Positions 8,615-17,576 of a DNA stretch of 59,282 bases are shown piece after piece (the first letter of the stretch is position 1; each line of letters begins with the position of its first letter). A program made the translations under genes and the position numbers. This DNA comes from an uncultured Burkholderiales bacterium (lineage in GTDB: Bacteria > Pseudomonadota > Gammaproteobacteria > Burkholderiales > Burkholderiaceae_C). Location of the stretch: contig CAMFGY010000032.1 of the NCBI GenBank assembly GCA_945952065.1, forward strand, positions 1-59,282, read 5' to 3'. The notes below the pieces were generated by a model. It saw only the letters and a list, made by a program, of their open reading frames with translations. It ran no database searches and was not told the DNA's origin.

Positions 8615-10094
8615 GCGGGCATCCGGGAAACGTCACCCGCACCCGTGTCCCCCGTGCATGAGCCCCCGGACGCCATTCGACGCTTGCACCATGCTGCTCG
8701 GCAATGGTCCGGACAATCGCCAAACCCAGACCCACCCCCTGTTGCGTTCGTCCAGCGGTGCGCGCTTCGGCGCCGTGCTGCCCTCGCGATTGCCATGCGC
8801 CCATTGCCACTGCAGGCGGCATGCCCGGCCCATTGTCTTCCACCTCCAGGAACGCGCAACCGTCTTGCAAACCACTGCGCATGCAGACTTGAGCTTGCGC
8901 ATGACGGCCATGCAAAAAAGCGTTTTCGAGCAAATTGCTGGCCATCTCATGCAAGTCAGCGCTGCGCCCGCGCAGCGGCGCGGAGGCCAACTCGAAGCTC
9001 AATTCAATGCCTAAATGCTGGGCCTGATCGATGAACTCATTGGCGCAGGCTTCCGCCGTGTCCCGCAAGTCCATGGCCTGCAGCAACTCTGGATTCAAGC
9101 CACCAGCCTCTGCGCGCGCCAATGCCAAGAGCTTGCCGACCAATCGCCCCATACGGTCCAGGGCCAGTGTCATCTGCACCACCCGCTCAGCCACGGCGGC
9201 GTCCGCGACGAGCGGGGCCAGTTGGTGATGGGAGTGAGTCGAAGCAGCAAGCCCGCCGCCATCTTGGCGCAGCAGATCAAGTTGCAAACGCAAGCCAGCC
9301 AAGGGTGTGCGCAGTTGGTGCGCAATGTCGCCTATGAAGCGCTGCTGCGCCTGCGACAACGCTTGCAGACGTTGCAACAGCCCATTGATCGCACCCAGCA
9401 AGGACTGAAGCTCTTGCGGCAAGCCTTCGGTGGCAAGCGGTGCCCATTCTCCAGCCGGACGCTGCGCCAAAGCAGCGGCCGCTCGCTCCAGCGGCCGCAG
9501 CATCGCGCGAGTCACCCACCAAAGCGTCAACAGCGCGCAAGCCCACAGCGCCAAACCCATGGTGCTTGAAGTCAGCAGCAAGCGCTGGGCGGCCGCCTCG
9601 CGCTTGCGGGTGGTCTCAGCCACCATGACGCGCGCTCGCCAAAAAGGCCCTTGCCGCGGCAGCACCAAAACGCGCAAGACCTGCCCCTCACAGCGCCGGG
9701 TTTGCACCGCCGCTTCAGCAGTCGCTCCGACAAGCCTCTGGGCGGATGCACTCGGAGAGCAGGCCTGCAAGCCGCCATCGCCCCACACCAAGCGCTCGTC
9801 CTGATCGAACACTGCCAAGCGCATCTGATCTGTCGCGTCGGCCTGCAGCAAGGCTTGAGCCGAGGCCGGGAGGTCCACATCCAAATCATGGTCCGTATCG
9901 ATCTCCACGCGCGCGGCCAAGGCGACGGCTACGTTCAGCAAGGCTTTGTCAAAGGCTTCATCGCTCAAACCTTGGGTCGCCTGGTGATTGAGCACCAAGG
10001 CCAGGGCGAGCACCGGGCTCAGTGCCGCAGTCAAAGCCAGCAACAAGCGCTGGCGCAAGCCCTGAGGGCCGAGCGCAGCCAGCCGTTCAAACAC
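8601..10094 (-). CDS. Sensor histidine kinase, TctE/QseC-like
   Basis: The 497-aa membrane kinase has TM helices at about residues 15-37 and 172-195 flanking a periplasmic 2CSK_N-type domain (DEAFDKALLNVAVALAARV). HAMP follows, then an H-box with His259 in IGDIAHQLRTPL. The ATP-binding domain has NLLENAFLHG (N-box), VEDNGPGMP (G1) and GVGLGLAIV (G2). Its start overlaps the upstream response-regulator gene by 8 bases, which marks a translationally coupled pair. The TctE family often senses tricarboxylates, but the signal here is unknown. Confidence 0.93.
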   Translation of the reverse strand: MFERLAALGPQGLRQRLLLALTAALSPVLALALVLNHQATQGLSDEAFDKALLNVAVALAARVEIDTDHDLDVDLPASAQALLQADATDQMRLAVFDQDERLVWGDGGLQACSPSASAQRLVGATAEAAVQTRRCEGQVLRVLVLPRQGPFWRARVMVAETTRKREAAAQRLLLTSSTMGLALWACALLTLWWVTRAMLRPLERAAAALAQRPAGEWAPLATEGLPQELQSLLGAINGLLQRLQALSQAQQRFIGDIAHQLRTPLAGLRLQLDLLRQDGGGLAASTHSHHQLAPLVADAAVAERVVQMTLALDRMGRLVGKLLALARAEAGGLNPELLQAMDLRDTAEACANEFIDQAQHLGIELSFELASAPLRGRSADLHEMASNLLENAFLHGRHAQAQVCMRSGLQDGCAFLEVEDNGPGMPPAVAMGAWQSRGQHGAEARTAGRTQQGVGLGLAIVRTIAEQHGASVEWRPGAHARGTRVRVTFPGCPLSDS

Positions 10095-10767
10095 AAGCTT
10101 GCTCCGGCAGTTTCAAGCGATAGCCCACACCACGAACCGTTTCTAGACCCAAGCTGGCGCCCAGGAGTTTGTGCCGCAAGCGCGATACATGGGTTTCCAG
10201 CGCATTGCTGGACAATTCACGATCCCATTCGCTCAAGCTGTGCACCAGCTTTCGCTTGCTGACAATGGCCGGGCTGTGCAGGACCAGCGCCAGCAAGACC
10301 GCCCACTCTTTGGGCGTCAGCGCCAATGGCGCACCTGCGAGCCAGGCGAGTTGCTGCTGCATATCCAATTGCAAAGGCCCCAGGCTCAAGCGATCCGCTC
10401 GGCTGGCCCCACTACGACGTATCAAGGCCCGCAAACGCGCCAACAACTCGGGCAAGACAAAGGGTTTGACCACATAGTCATCGGCACCGGCATCCAGACC
10501 CTGCACCCGATCCGACCAATCACCGCGCGCGGTCAACAACAAAATCGGCAAGCTCTTACCCAACGAGCGCGCCCGCCGCAACAAGGCCAAACCATCGACA
10601 TCGGGCAAGCCCAAATCCAAGATCATGGCGTCGTACTCGGCCAACTCTAGTGCAGCCAAGCCATGCGAGCCCAGGTCGAAGGTATCAACCCCATAGCCTT
10701 GCCGCAACAAGGCCTCGCACAAGCCCTTGCGCAGTGAGGGCTCATCTTCGATCAACAGGATTCGCAT
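10087..10767 (-). CDS. OmpR-family response regulator (TctD-like)
   Basis: Starting at 10767 (MRILLIEDEP) the protein has 226 aa. The receiver domain has acidic residues at 7-9 and the phospho-acceptor Asp51 in MILDLGLPDVDG. Lys lies in PFVLPELLAR context near 101. The C-terminal winged helix (about 130-222) shows LTPKEWAVLLALV and the RLRHKL recognition region. It is the first gene of the pair with the kinase and is divergent from the molybdenum hydroxylase genes, so control of those genes is a reasonable hypothesis. Confidence 0.94.
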   Translation of the reverse strand: MRILLIEDEPSLRKGLCEALLRQGYGVDTFDLGSHGLAALELAEYDAMILDLGLPDVDGLALLRRARSLGKSLPILLLTARGDWSDRVQGLDAGADDYVVKPFVLPELLARLRALIRRSGASRADRLSLGPLQLDMQQQLAWLAGAPLALTPKEWAVLLALVLHSPAIVSKRKLVHSLSEWDRELSSNALETHVSRLRHKLLGASLGLETVRGVGYRLKLPEQACV

Positions 10768-11005
10768 GGCTAGGCGCCGTCCAGCGGACAGATGTCGATG
10801 CGGCGATTCTGGCACCGCAGCACAGTTTTCCGAACCCATAGGCGTCACGCATGCCCCTTTCTATCGGGGTTCTGAAGCGCCCCATGCAAACGTAAGACTT
10901 TGCAAGAAGTTCCGTACCGATGCAGCGTCGACAGCAGTTCGACAGCTTCTGCCGCGTAGGCTCATCGACACCGGCTTTGCTAGCCATCTTCAGGAGTTGA
11001 ATGCC

Positions 11006-11446
11006 ATGCCCAGCTACACCTTGAACGTCAATGGAAATGAACATGTCGTCACCGTGAGCAGCGCATCCATGCCCTTGCTTTGGGTTCTGCGCGACGTCAT
11101 TGGACTCACTGGCACCAAATACGGTTGCGGCATCGAAATCTGCGGTGCCTGCACGGTATGGGTCAACGGTCAGCCGGAAAAGTCCTGCCATATGGATGTG
11201 TCGTCCGCCGCAGGCAAACCGATCACCACCATCGAAGGGCTTTCCCCCGATCGCAGCCACCCGGCGCAGAAAGCATGGATCGCCCACCAGGTGCCGCAGT
11301 GCGGCTATTGCCAATCGGGCATGTTGATGAACGTGGCTGCCGCAATGAAGGCCGGCCATCACGGCCAAGAAATCGCCAATGAGGTCAAGAACGTCTGCGT
11401 CTGCGGCACCTATCAACGCGTCAAACAAGCCGTGAGCGGTTTGTAA
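11006..11446 (+). CDS. iorA: [2Fe-2S] subunit of xanthine-oxidase-family molybdenum hydroxylase (IorA-like)
   Basis: This 146-aa subunit shuttles electrons from the Moco site. A plant-type ferredoxin cluster is formed by cysteines in KYGCGIEICGACTVW. A second cluster uses CGYCQSGMLM and CVCGTYQR. The start at 11006 (MPSYTLNVNG) is preferred over longer in-frame starts because it begins the ferredoxin fold. The Moco subunit follows 15 bases later. The small/large two-gene arrangement without an FAD subunit matches isoquinoline 1-oxidoreductase-type enzymes. The true substrate is not known. Confidence 0.9.
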   Translation: MPSYTLNVNGNEHVVTVSSASMPLLWVLRDVIGLTGTKYGCGIEICGACTVWVNGQPEKSCHMDVSSAAGKPITTIEGLSPDRSHPAQKAWIAHQVPQCGYCQSGMLMNVAAAMKAGHHGQEIANEVKNVCVCGTYQRVKQAVSGL

Positions 11447-11461
11447 GCAGGAGCCTCCACC

Positions 11462-13684
11462 ATGCAAACCACACTCCCACTGGATCGGCGTCAATTCCTG
11501 GCCGGCAGCGGCGGCCTGACCTTGGCCTTGTTCCTGCCCGCCAACCCAGCCGAGGCCGCGGCCGGTACAGCGGTCAACAGTTGGCTCAGCATTGGCAGTG
11601 ACGACAGCATTTCCTTGACCATCGGCTGCTCCGACATGGGGCAAGGCTCTTTCTCAGGTCTGGCGCAGATCTTGTGTGAAGACCTGATGGTTGATTTGGG
11701 GCGGGTGAAACTCATTCAAGGCGCCCCCACCCTGGCGCTGCCGGCGCCCATTGGTTCGGCCATCAATACCGTGGGCAGCGGCGTCACGCGTGGCAATTTT
11801 TGGAAGCTGCGTGACGCTGGAGCGAGCGCACGCGAAATGCTTGTGGCCGCGGCCATGGCACAAATCGGCGATGTTGCACGCAGCAACTACAGCGTCAGCA
11901 ACGGCATCATCCTGCACACCCCGAGCGGGCGCACGCTCAGCTACGGTCAGGTGGCCGCAGCGGCAGCCCAGTTGCCGCCTCCTGCCTCCGCGCCCTTGGT
12001 GCCGGACAAACAGTTCCGCTGCATCGGCAAAACCCTGGCCCGATCGGACATTCCGTTCAAAGTGGACGGCAGTGCCGTCTACGGTCTCGATGTGCGCGTG
12101 CCCGGCATGGTGTATGCCGTGATCCGCCACTGCCCGAGTTTCGGCGGCAGGCTTGCCGCCGTGCCCCCCACGCCGGCCGGCATGTTGGCGGTGGTCCCAA
12201 CGCAAGTCATGGCGGGCACGGCGCGCGGCGCCGAAACCGTGGGCAATGTGAACGCCATTGCCGTGGTGGGGCCCACCACCTGGGACGCCTGGCAAGCCGC
12301 CAAGCGCCTCACACTGAACTGGAGTTTGCCCGCCAATGTGGCCAGCCTCAACAGCAACCAGTTCATGGCGGACGCGCAAGCCCTGATGAGCACGGCCCCG
12401 CCCTATGTGCCAGGAGCTGCCAATCCGCCGGGCACGCTCTACACCGTGGAACGCAGCACCGCCGATGCAAACACGGCCATGGCAAACGCCGCCAAAACGC
12501 TAGAAGCCAGCTACTACCTGCCCTATGTGGCGCATGCCTGCATGGAGGTGCTGAACTGCACCGTGAGCTTCGTCGCAGGTCAAAGCTGCGAGGTCTGGGC
12601 TCCCACTCAATCGGCCAAGTCCGCCCTGAGCCTGATCTGCGCCATCACCGGACTTGCCGCCAACAAGGTGATCCTGCACACCACCTATCTCGGCGGCGGC
12701 CTCGGGCGCAAAGCCGAGTTGGACTTCATCAGTCAGGCCGTGCAAGTGGCGATGGCCGTGCAACGGCCTGTCAAGCTGATGTGGCCTCGCGAGGAGGACT
12801 TCACCCACGACCAATACCGACCCATGGCCCTGGTGCGAGTGCGGGCGGGCTTGGACGCGAATGGGCAAATCGCCGCATGGACCTACCGCAATGTGTCGCC
12901 CTCCATCCTTGGCCAACGCGGCGCCAACCTGGGCGCCACCGGCGACAGCCAAGGCTATGAAGCTTCGGCCGCTCTGCCCTATAACTTCGGGGCTCGACTG
13001 ACCGAATGGGTCAGCCATACCGCACCGATCCCGGTCGGCTTCTGGCGTTCGGTGGGTGCCTCGATCAACACTTTCGCGGTCGAATCCATGATCGATGAGG
13101 TGGCCGCATCGGTCGGGCAAGACCCCTACCAATTCCGACGCGCGCGATTGAACAACTCACGCTGCTTGGCCGTGTTGGAAGCCGCCGCCCAAGCCGCTGG
13201 CTGGGGCACAAGCGGCCCTGCAGGGACGGCGCGCGGCATCGCCATCGGCAGCGCCTTCAACAGCATCGTGGCGCAGGTGGTGGAGGTGCGCGCTGGCCCA
13301 AGCGGTCCGGTGGTGACCCGGGTCTGGGTGGCCATCGATTGCTATTTGGTCGTCAACCCAGGATCGGTGCAGGCGCAGATCATTGGCGGCGTGGTGCATG
13401 CCATCAATGCCACGCTGTATGGTCGCCAGACCTTTGTGAATGGCGCCGCACAGGTGAAGAACTTCAATACCAGCCGCATGCTGCGGCTGAACGAAATGCC
13501 CACCGTCTCCGTGACCCTCATGCCGCCTCCGGACGCGGCAGACCGCACCGTGCCTTTGGGTGGCGTGGGTGAACTGGGTGTGCCAACCTTTGCCCCGGCG
13601 TTGGCCAATGCCTGGTTCAAGCTCAGCGGCAAGCGGGTGCGCAGCCTGCCCTTCTATCCCAACGCGACCATGTCTGACGGCTGA
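11462..13684 (+). CDS. iorB: Moco-binding subunit of molybdenum hydroxylase (IorB-like)
   Basis: The 740-aa large subunit should hydroxylate an N-heterocycle or aldehyde using water. A twin-arginine-type leader (DRRQFLAGSGGLTLAL) suggests export to the periplasm together with its small subunit. The Moco-binding region includes LGGGLGRKAELDF, and the catalytic Glu is in GGVGELGVPTFAPALANA near the C terminus. No cytochrome c subunit or XdhC-like maturation gene is adjacent. Electrons presumably pass to a respiratory carrier. Confidence 0.9.
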   Translation: MQTTLPLDRRQFLAGSGGLTLALFLPANPAEAAAGTAVNSWLSIGSDDSISLTIGCSDMGQGSFSGLAQILCEDLMVDLGRVKLIQGAPTLALPAPIGSAINTVGSGVTRGNFWKLRDAGASAREMLVAAAMAQIGDVARSNYSVSNGIILHTPSGRTLSYGQVAAAAAQLPPPASAPLVPDKQFRCIGKTLARSDIPFKVDGSAVYGLDVRVPGMVYAVIRHCPSFGGRLAAVPPTPAGMLAVVPTQVMAGTARGAETVGNVNAIAVVGPTTWDAWQAAKRLTLNWSLPANVASLNSNQFMADAQALMSTAPPYVPGAANPPGTLYTVERSTADANTAMANAAKTLEASYYLPYVAHACMEVLNCTVSFVAGQSCEVWAPTQSAKSALSLICAITGLAANKVILHTTYLGGGLGRKAELDFISQAVQVAMAVQRPVKLMWPREEDFTHDQYRPMALVRVRAGLDANGQIAAWTYRNVSPSILGQRGANLGATGDSQGYEASAALPYNFGARLTEWVSHTAPIPVGFWRSVGASINTFAVESMIDEVAASVGQDPYQFRRARLNNSRCLAVLEAAAQAAGWGTSGPAGTARGIAIGSAFNSIVAQVVEVRAGPSGPVVTRVWVAIDCYLVVNPGSVQAQIIGGVVHAINATLYGRQTFVNGAAQVKNFNTSRMLRLNEMPTVSVTLMPPPDAADRTVPLGGVGELGVPTFAPALANAWFKLSGKRVRSLPFYPNATMSDG

Positions 13685-13719
13685 GGCCAAGCCGAGGGCT
13701 TGCCCAGCCGCCGGCCGAA

Positions 13720-14718
13720 TCAAACGTTCGGCTGAGCGGCCTGGGCCGCGTGTTCGGCTTGTTGATCGGCGTGATAGCTGGAACGCACCATGGCGCCCAC
13801 GGCCGCGTGGCTGAAGCCCATTTTGTAGGCTTCGGCCTCGAACATCTTGAAGGTGTCCGGGTGCACATAACGGCGCACCGGCAAATGGTGGCCAGAAGGG
13901 GCCAGGTATTGCCCAATGGTCAGCATGTCGATGTCATGGGCGCGCATATCGCGCATGACCTGAAGAATCTCTTCGTCGGTCTCACCCAGGCCCACCATGA
14001 TGCCGCTCTTGGTCGGTACGCCGGGCACTTCGGCCTTGAAGCGCTTGAGCAGGTCCAGGCTGAACTGGTAGTCAGAGCCGGGGCGGGCTTCTTTGTACAA
14101 GCGCGGTGCTGTTTCCAGATTGTGGTTCATCACATCGGGCGGTGCCGCCTTCAGGATGTTCAAGGCGCGGTCGGCGCGGCCGCGGAAATCGGGCGTCAAA
14201 ATTTCGATCTGAGTGCCGGGGCTGAGCTCGCGGATTTTCTGGATGCACTCGACAAAATGGCCGGCGCCACCGTCGCGCAAATCGTCGCGGTCCACGCTGG
14301 TGATCACCACATATTTGAGCTTGAGCGCAGCGATGGTCTGCGCCAGCTTCAGCGGCTCTTCGGTGTCGAGCGGGTCGGGGCGGCCGTGGCCCACATCGCA
14401 GAAGGGGCAGCGGCGGGTGCATTTATCACCCATGATCATGAAGGTGGCCGTGCCCTTGCCAAAGCACTCACCGATATTCGGGCAAGAGGCTTCTTCGCAG
14501 ACGGTGTGCAGCTTTTGCTCGCGCAAGATCTGCTTGATTTCGTAGAAGCGGGTGCTGGGCGAGCCGGCCTTGACGCGAATCCAGTCGGGCTTCTTCAGCG
14601 TTTCAGCCGGCACGATCTTGATCGGAATGCGGGCCGTCTTGGCCTGCGACTTTTGTTTGGCGCTGGCGTCGTACGCCTCGCCTGTCTTCGCTTCGTGAGT
14701 GATGTTCTCGGTCGCCAT
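13720..14718 (-). CDS. lipA: Lipoyl synthase
   Basis: This radical-SAM enzyme inserts two sulfurs into octanoyl groups on E2 and GcvH domains. The auxiliary cluster motif is Cys74-x4-Cys79-x5-Cys85. The radical-SAM motif is Cys100-x3-Cys104-x2-Cys107 ([13 protein letters not shown]). The 332-aa length is normal. It follows lipB on the same strand with a 24-base gap, so the two are probably one transcript. Confidence 0.98.
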   Translation of the reverse strand: MATENITHEAKTGEAYDASAKQKSQAKTARIPIKIVPAETLKKPDWIRVKAGSPSTRFYEIKQILREQKLHTVCEEASCPNIGECFGKGTATFMIMGDKCTRRCPFCDVGHGRPDPLDTEEPLKLAQTIAALKLKYVVITSVDRDDLRDGGAGHFVECIQKIRELSPGTQIEILTPDFRGRADRALNILKAAPPDVMNHNLETAPRLYKEARPGSDYQFSLDLLKRFKAEVPGVPTKSGIMVGLGETDEEILQVMRDMRAHDIDMLTIGQYLAPSGHHLPVRRYVHPDTFKMFEAEAYKMGFSHAAVGAMVRSSYHADQQAEHAAQAAQPNV

Positions 14719-14742
14719 GCCAGCCCAACTCCAAATGATCGT

Positions 14743-15414
14743 TCAGCCTTCGAGCTGGGCCTGCAGCCGCTCGCCGAAACGCTGGGCCACTTCGGGCCAA
14801 TCCGCAAAAACCCCAAGTGTAACGAGGTCCACCGTCGCCAGACCCGCATAACCACAGGGGTTGATGCCGGCAAAGGGCTGCAAGTCCATCGCCACGTTCA
14901 AGGCCACCCCGTGATAGGTGCAATGCCGGCTGACCTTGATGCCCAAGGCCGCCACCTTGCCCAAGCCGCGAAAAGGGTCCAGCGGATCGACCGGCCCCGA
15001 GAGCGCCGCATGGTTGTGCGGGTCATTCAGCCGCACATAAATGCCTGGCGCGCCCGACACCCGGTGGCCGGTGATGCCATAGGCGTCCAGGGTTTGAATC
15101 ACGGCCGCCTCCAAGCGGAACACATATTCACGCACAAAGTAGCCCGCCCGCTGCAGATTGATCAAGGGGTAGGCCACCACCTGGCCCGGCCCGTGATAGG
15201 TCACCTGCCCGCCGCGGTTGGTCTGCACCACCGGGATGGCACCAGCCTGCAGCACATTGTCGGCTTTGCCCGCCAGACCTTGGGTGTAGGTGGGCGGATG
15301 CTCGCAGAGCCAGATTTCATCGGGGGTCTCAGGGCCGCGCGATTCGGTGAACTCGCGCATCGCCTCCACGGTGGGCGCATAGTCCACTCGCCCCAGGGTT
15401 TTCACAACAGTCAT
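14743..15414 (-). CDS. lipB: Octanoyltransferase
   Basis: LipB moves octanoate from acyl carrier protein to lipoyl domains, supplying the LipA substrate. The 223-aa sequence shows the [17 protein letters not shown] motif, the [12 protein letters not shown] region with the conserved Lys, and the NPCGYAG catalytic cysteine. It lies directly upstream of lipA. The usual upstream neighbour, the ybeD-like gene, is separated by a Sel1 gene on the opposite strand. Confidence 0.97.
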   Translation of the reverse strand: MTVVKTLGRVDYAPTVEAMREFTESRGPETPDEIWLCEHPPTYTQGLAGKADNVLQAGAIPVVQTNRGGQVTYHGPGQVVAYPLINLQRAGYFVREYVFRLEAAVIQTLDAYGITGHRVSGAPGIYVRLNDPHNHAALSGPVDPLDPFRGLGKVAALGIKVSRHCTYHGVALNVAMDLQPFAGINPCGYAGLATVDLVTLGVFADWPEVAQRFGERLQAQLEG

Positions 15415-15531
15415 GACCGAATGGTAGCGCCAGCCTGTAAGGCCTTGGGCGCGCCGGGCGACTGCGTTTGAGTTAGCGTGAACCCTTCATCGCGCTCTTC
15501 AGTCCGCCCATCACCGCAAGCGAGAACCACG

Positions 15532-16239
15532 ATGCCTCCCCGTCACACCCCCCAATCCCCCACGCTGCCCAGCCTCCGCGCGATTCGCCCGCTGCTGCTG
15601 CTCGCCATGCTGTGCTGCGCCTTGCCCAGCCATGCGCAGAGCCCCCGTCAAGAGGCTTCCCTGGCCTCGGCCTTGGCGGCTTATGAGGCAGACGACTGGC
15701 CAGCTGCCGCGCGCGGCTTTGCGGCGCTCTCGGCACAACAAGCACCGCTCGGCGACTACAACCTGGCCATGATGCATTTGCGAGGCGAGTTGCCCAAGCC
15801 CGACCCTCGCGTGGCCAAGCGTTTGCTGGAGCGCGCTGCGGCTCATGGTCTGGTGCGAGCCGAACTGGCCCTGGGGCAGTTGTATGAGCAAGGCGTCCTG
15901 GGCAAGCGAGATCTGAAACGCGCCACTCAGTGGTTTGCGCGGGCCGCCGCGCACGGCAGCAGCGATGGGCAAGTGGCGCTGGCCACCGCTTTCTACCTGG
16001 GACGCGGCGTAGCGCTAGACATGCGCCAAGCCGCGCACTGGTACCGCGAAGCAGCCACCGGCGGCGATGTGGGCGCGCAATACCTGTTGGCCTCGATGTA
16101 CGAAAGCGGTTTGGGGCTGGCGGCTGATCTGCGCTTGGCGCGCTATTGGTATGACATGGCGGCCCGCAATGGCGACGAGGCCGCGCCCAGCAAGGTGCTG
16201 GATCTGGACCGGCGTCTGGCAGACGAGCCCTCCACCTGA
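15532..16239 (+). CDS. Secreted Sel1-repeat protein
   Basis: The ATG at 15532 (MPPRHTPQSP) gives 235 aa with a signal peptide ending near SHAQ, so it is probably periplasmic. At least three Sel1/TPR-like repeats (about 36 residues each, of the ARAAAHGSSDGQVALATAFYLG type) occupy residues 75-220. Such repeats mediate protein-protein contacts. The gene is inverted within the conserved ybeD-lipB-lipA cluster. Its specific role is unknown. Confidence 0.85.
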   Translation: MPPRHTPQSPTLPSLRAIRPLLLLAMLCCALPSHAQSPRQEASLASALAAYEADDWPAAARGFAALSAQQAPLGDYNLAMMHLRGELPKPDPRVAKRLLERAAAHGLVRAELALGQLYEQGVLGKRDLKRATQWFARAAAHGSSDGQVALATAFYLGRGVALDMRQAAHWYREAATGGDVGAQYLLASMYESGLGLAADLRLARYWYDMAARNGDEAAPSKVLDLDRRLADEPST

Positions 16240-16257
16240 GAGGCGGCGCTGTCGGCT

Positions 16258-16560
16258 TTAGAGCACCACCTTGACCATGGGGTGGGTGCTGAGCGTGCGG
16301 TACAACTCGTCGAGTTGTTCGCGGCTGGTGGCGGTGACGGTAATGGTCAGCCCGAGATAGTTGCCGCCCTTGCTGGGGCGTCGCTCAATGGTGGCGGCAT
16401 CAAACTCCGGGTCGAACTGCAGGGCCACCTGAACAATGGCCTCAACAAAGCCCTCCACATGGCTGCCCATCACTTTGATGGGGAAGCGCGAGGGATATTC
16501 GATCAAAGACTGCTCGGGCGGAATGTCCGGCGGCGGATTGAGGGGGGGCAATTGACTCAT
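16258..16560 (-). CDS. ybeD: DUF493 (YbeD) family protein
   Basis: A 100-aa protein with the DUF493 signature: EYPSRFPIKVMG near residue 20 and KGGNYLGLTITVTATSREQLDELYRTL in the second half. The fold is ACT-like. This family is commonly encoded beside lipB, which fits its place here between the aminotransferase gene and lipB. The precise function is unresolved, and regulation of lipoate metabolism is only suggested by context. Confidence 0.92.
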   Translation of the reverse strand: MSQLPPLNPPPDIPPEQSLIEYPSRFPIKVMGSHVEGFVEAIVQVALQFDPEFDAATIERRPSKGGNYLGLTITVTATSREQLDELYRTLSTHPMVKVVL

Positions 16561-16589
16561 GGTCTGACTCTCAGAATTTATTCAAAGGC

Positions 16590-17474
16590 TCAAATGGACT
16601 GCAGCAGCTTGGCGCGCTGGTAGGCCTCATAGAGCCGGGCATACACCGGCCCAGGCTTGCCGCGCAGCGCGCCATGTCCCACGGGCTCATGGTCCAAGGT
16701 GGTCACCGGCAGCACCTCTTTGGTGGCCGAACTGAGCAAGATCTCGTCCGCGGCGAACAGCTCTGCCTCGGAAATCGGGCGCGAGTTGTAGCCAATGCCG
16801 GTTTCTTCGCACAGTTCTTTCAGCAAGTCGACCCGGATGCCCTCCAGCACATGCTCGCTCTTGGGTGGGCCGAGCAATGCGCCTTCTTTGACAATCCAGA
16901 CATTCGAAGCCGAAGCCTCGGTCAAAAAGCCATCACGCAACAAAATGGTTTCAGTGGCACCTTGATCGGCCGAAATCTGGCGTGCCAGCACATTGCCCAG
17001 CAAAGAGGTGCTTTTGATATCGCCGCGCTCCCAGCGGAAGTCGCGCGCGCTGACACAACTCACGCCGTGATGGCGCTCTTCCGCCGAGATCGGCTTGGCC
17101 GTGCTGCTGTAGGCAAACACCGTGGGCTGAATGCCCGTCGGCATCACATGGTTGCGCGGGGCCACGCCCCGGGTCACTTGCAAATAGACCGCCTGATCGT
17201 CGGCGTCAACCTTGGAGATCAGCTTGCGTGCAATCTCCAGCCATTGCGCCCGCAGCAGGGGGCTGATGATGCGCAGCTTGGCCAAGCTGCGCTCAAAGCG
17301 GTCCATATGCGCTTCAAAGCGAAACAGTCGCCGCCCGTACACCGGCAGCATTTCATAGGCCCCGTCGCCAAAGATAAAGCCGCGGTCCATCACCGAGATT
17401 TTGGCCTCGGCCAAAGGCGTGTACTCGCCATTCAAATAGCAGTACACCTCGGGCAAAACATGGGGGGTCTTCAT
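16590..17474 (-). CDS. dat: D-amino acid aminotransferase (class IV PLP enzyme)
   Basis: This 294-aa fold-type IV aminotransferase interconverts D-alanine and D-glutamate with 2-oxo acids and so could supply cell-wall D-amino acids. Evidence includes SVMDRGFIFGDGAYEMLPVY near the N terminus, the PLP lysine in DIKSTSLLGNVLARQ, and the LTEASASNVWIVK motif. It lies between dacA and ybeD, a typical betaproteobacterial arrangement. A branched-chain aminotransferase-like activity cannot be excluded. Confidence 0.9.
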   Translation of the reverse strand: MKTPHVLPEVYCYLNGEYTPLAEAKISVMDRGFIFGDGAYEMLPVYGRRLFRFEAHMDRFERSLAKLRIISPLLRAQWLEIARKLISKVDADDQAVYLQVTRGVAPRNHVMPTGIQPTVFAYSSTAKPISAEERHHGVSCVSARDFRWERGDIKSTSLLGNVLARQISADQGATETILLRDGFLTEASASNVWIVKEGALLGPPKSEHVLEGIRVDLLKELCEETGIGYNSRPISEAELFAADEILLSSATKEVLPVTTLDHEPVGHGALRGKPGPVYARLYEAYQRAKLLQSI

Positions 17475-17576
17475 GCGGCGTCCTCCTGATCCTGTTCAAG
17501 CCAAACAAGGCGGATGGGCCGCCACTCCAAGAGACTCCCAAAGACTATCGCAGCGCGCGGCTCAGGTCTGCAGGAA

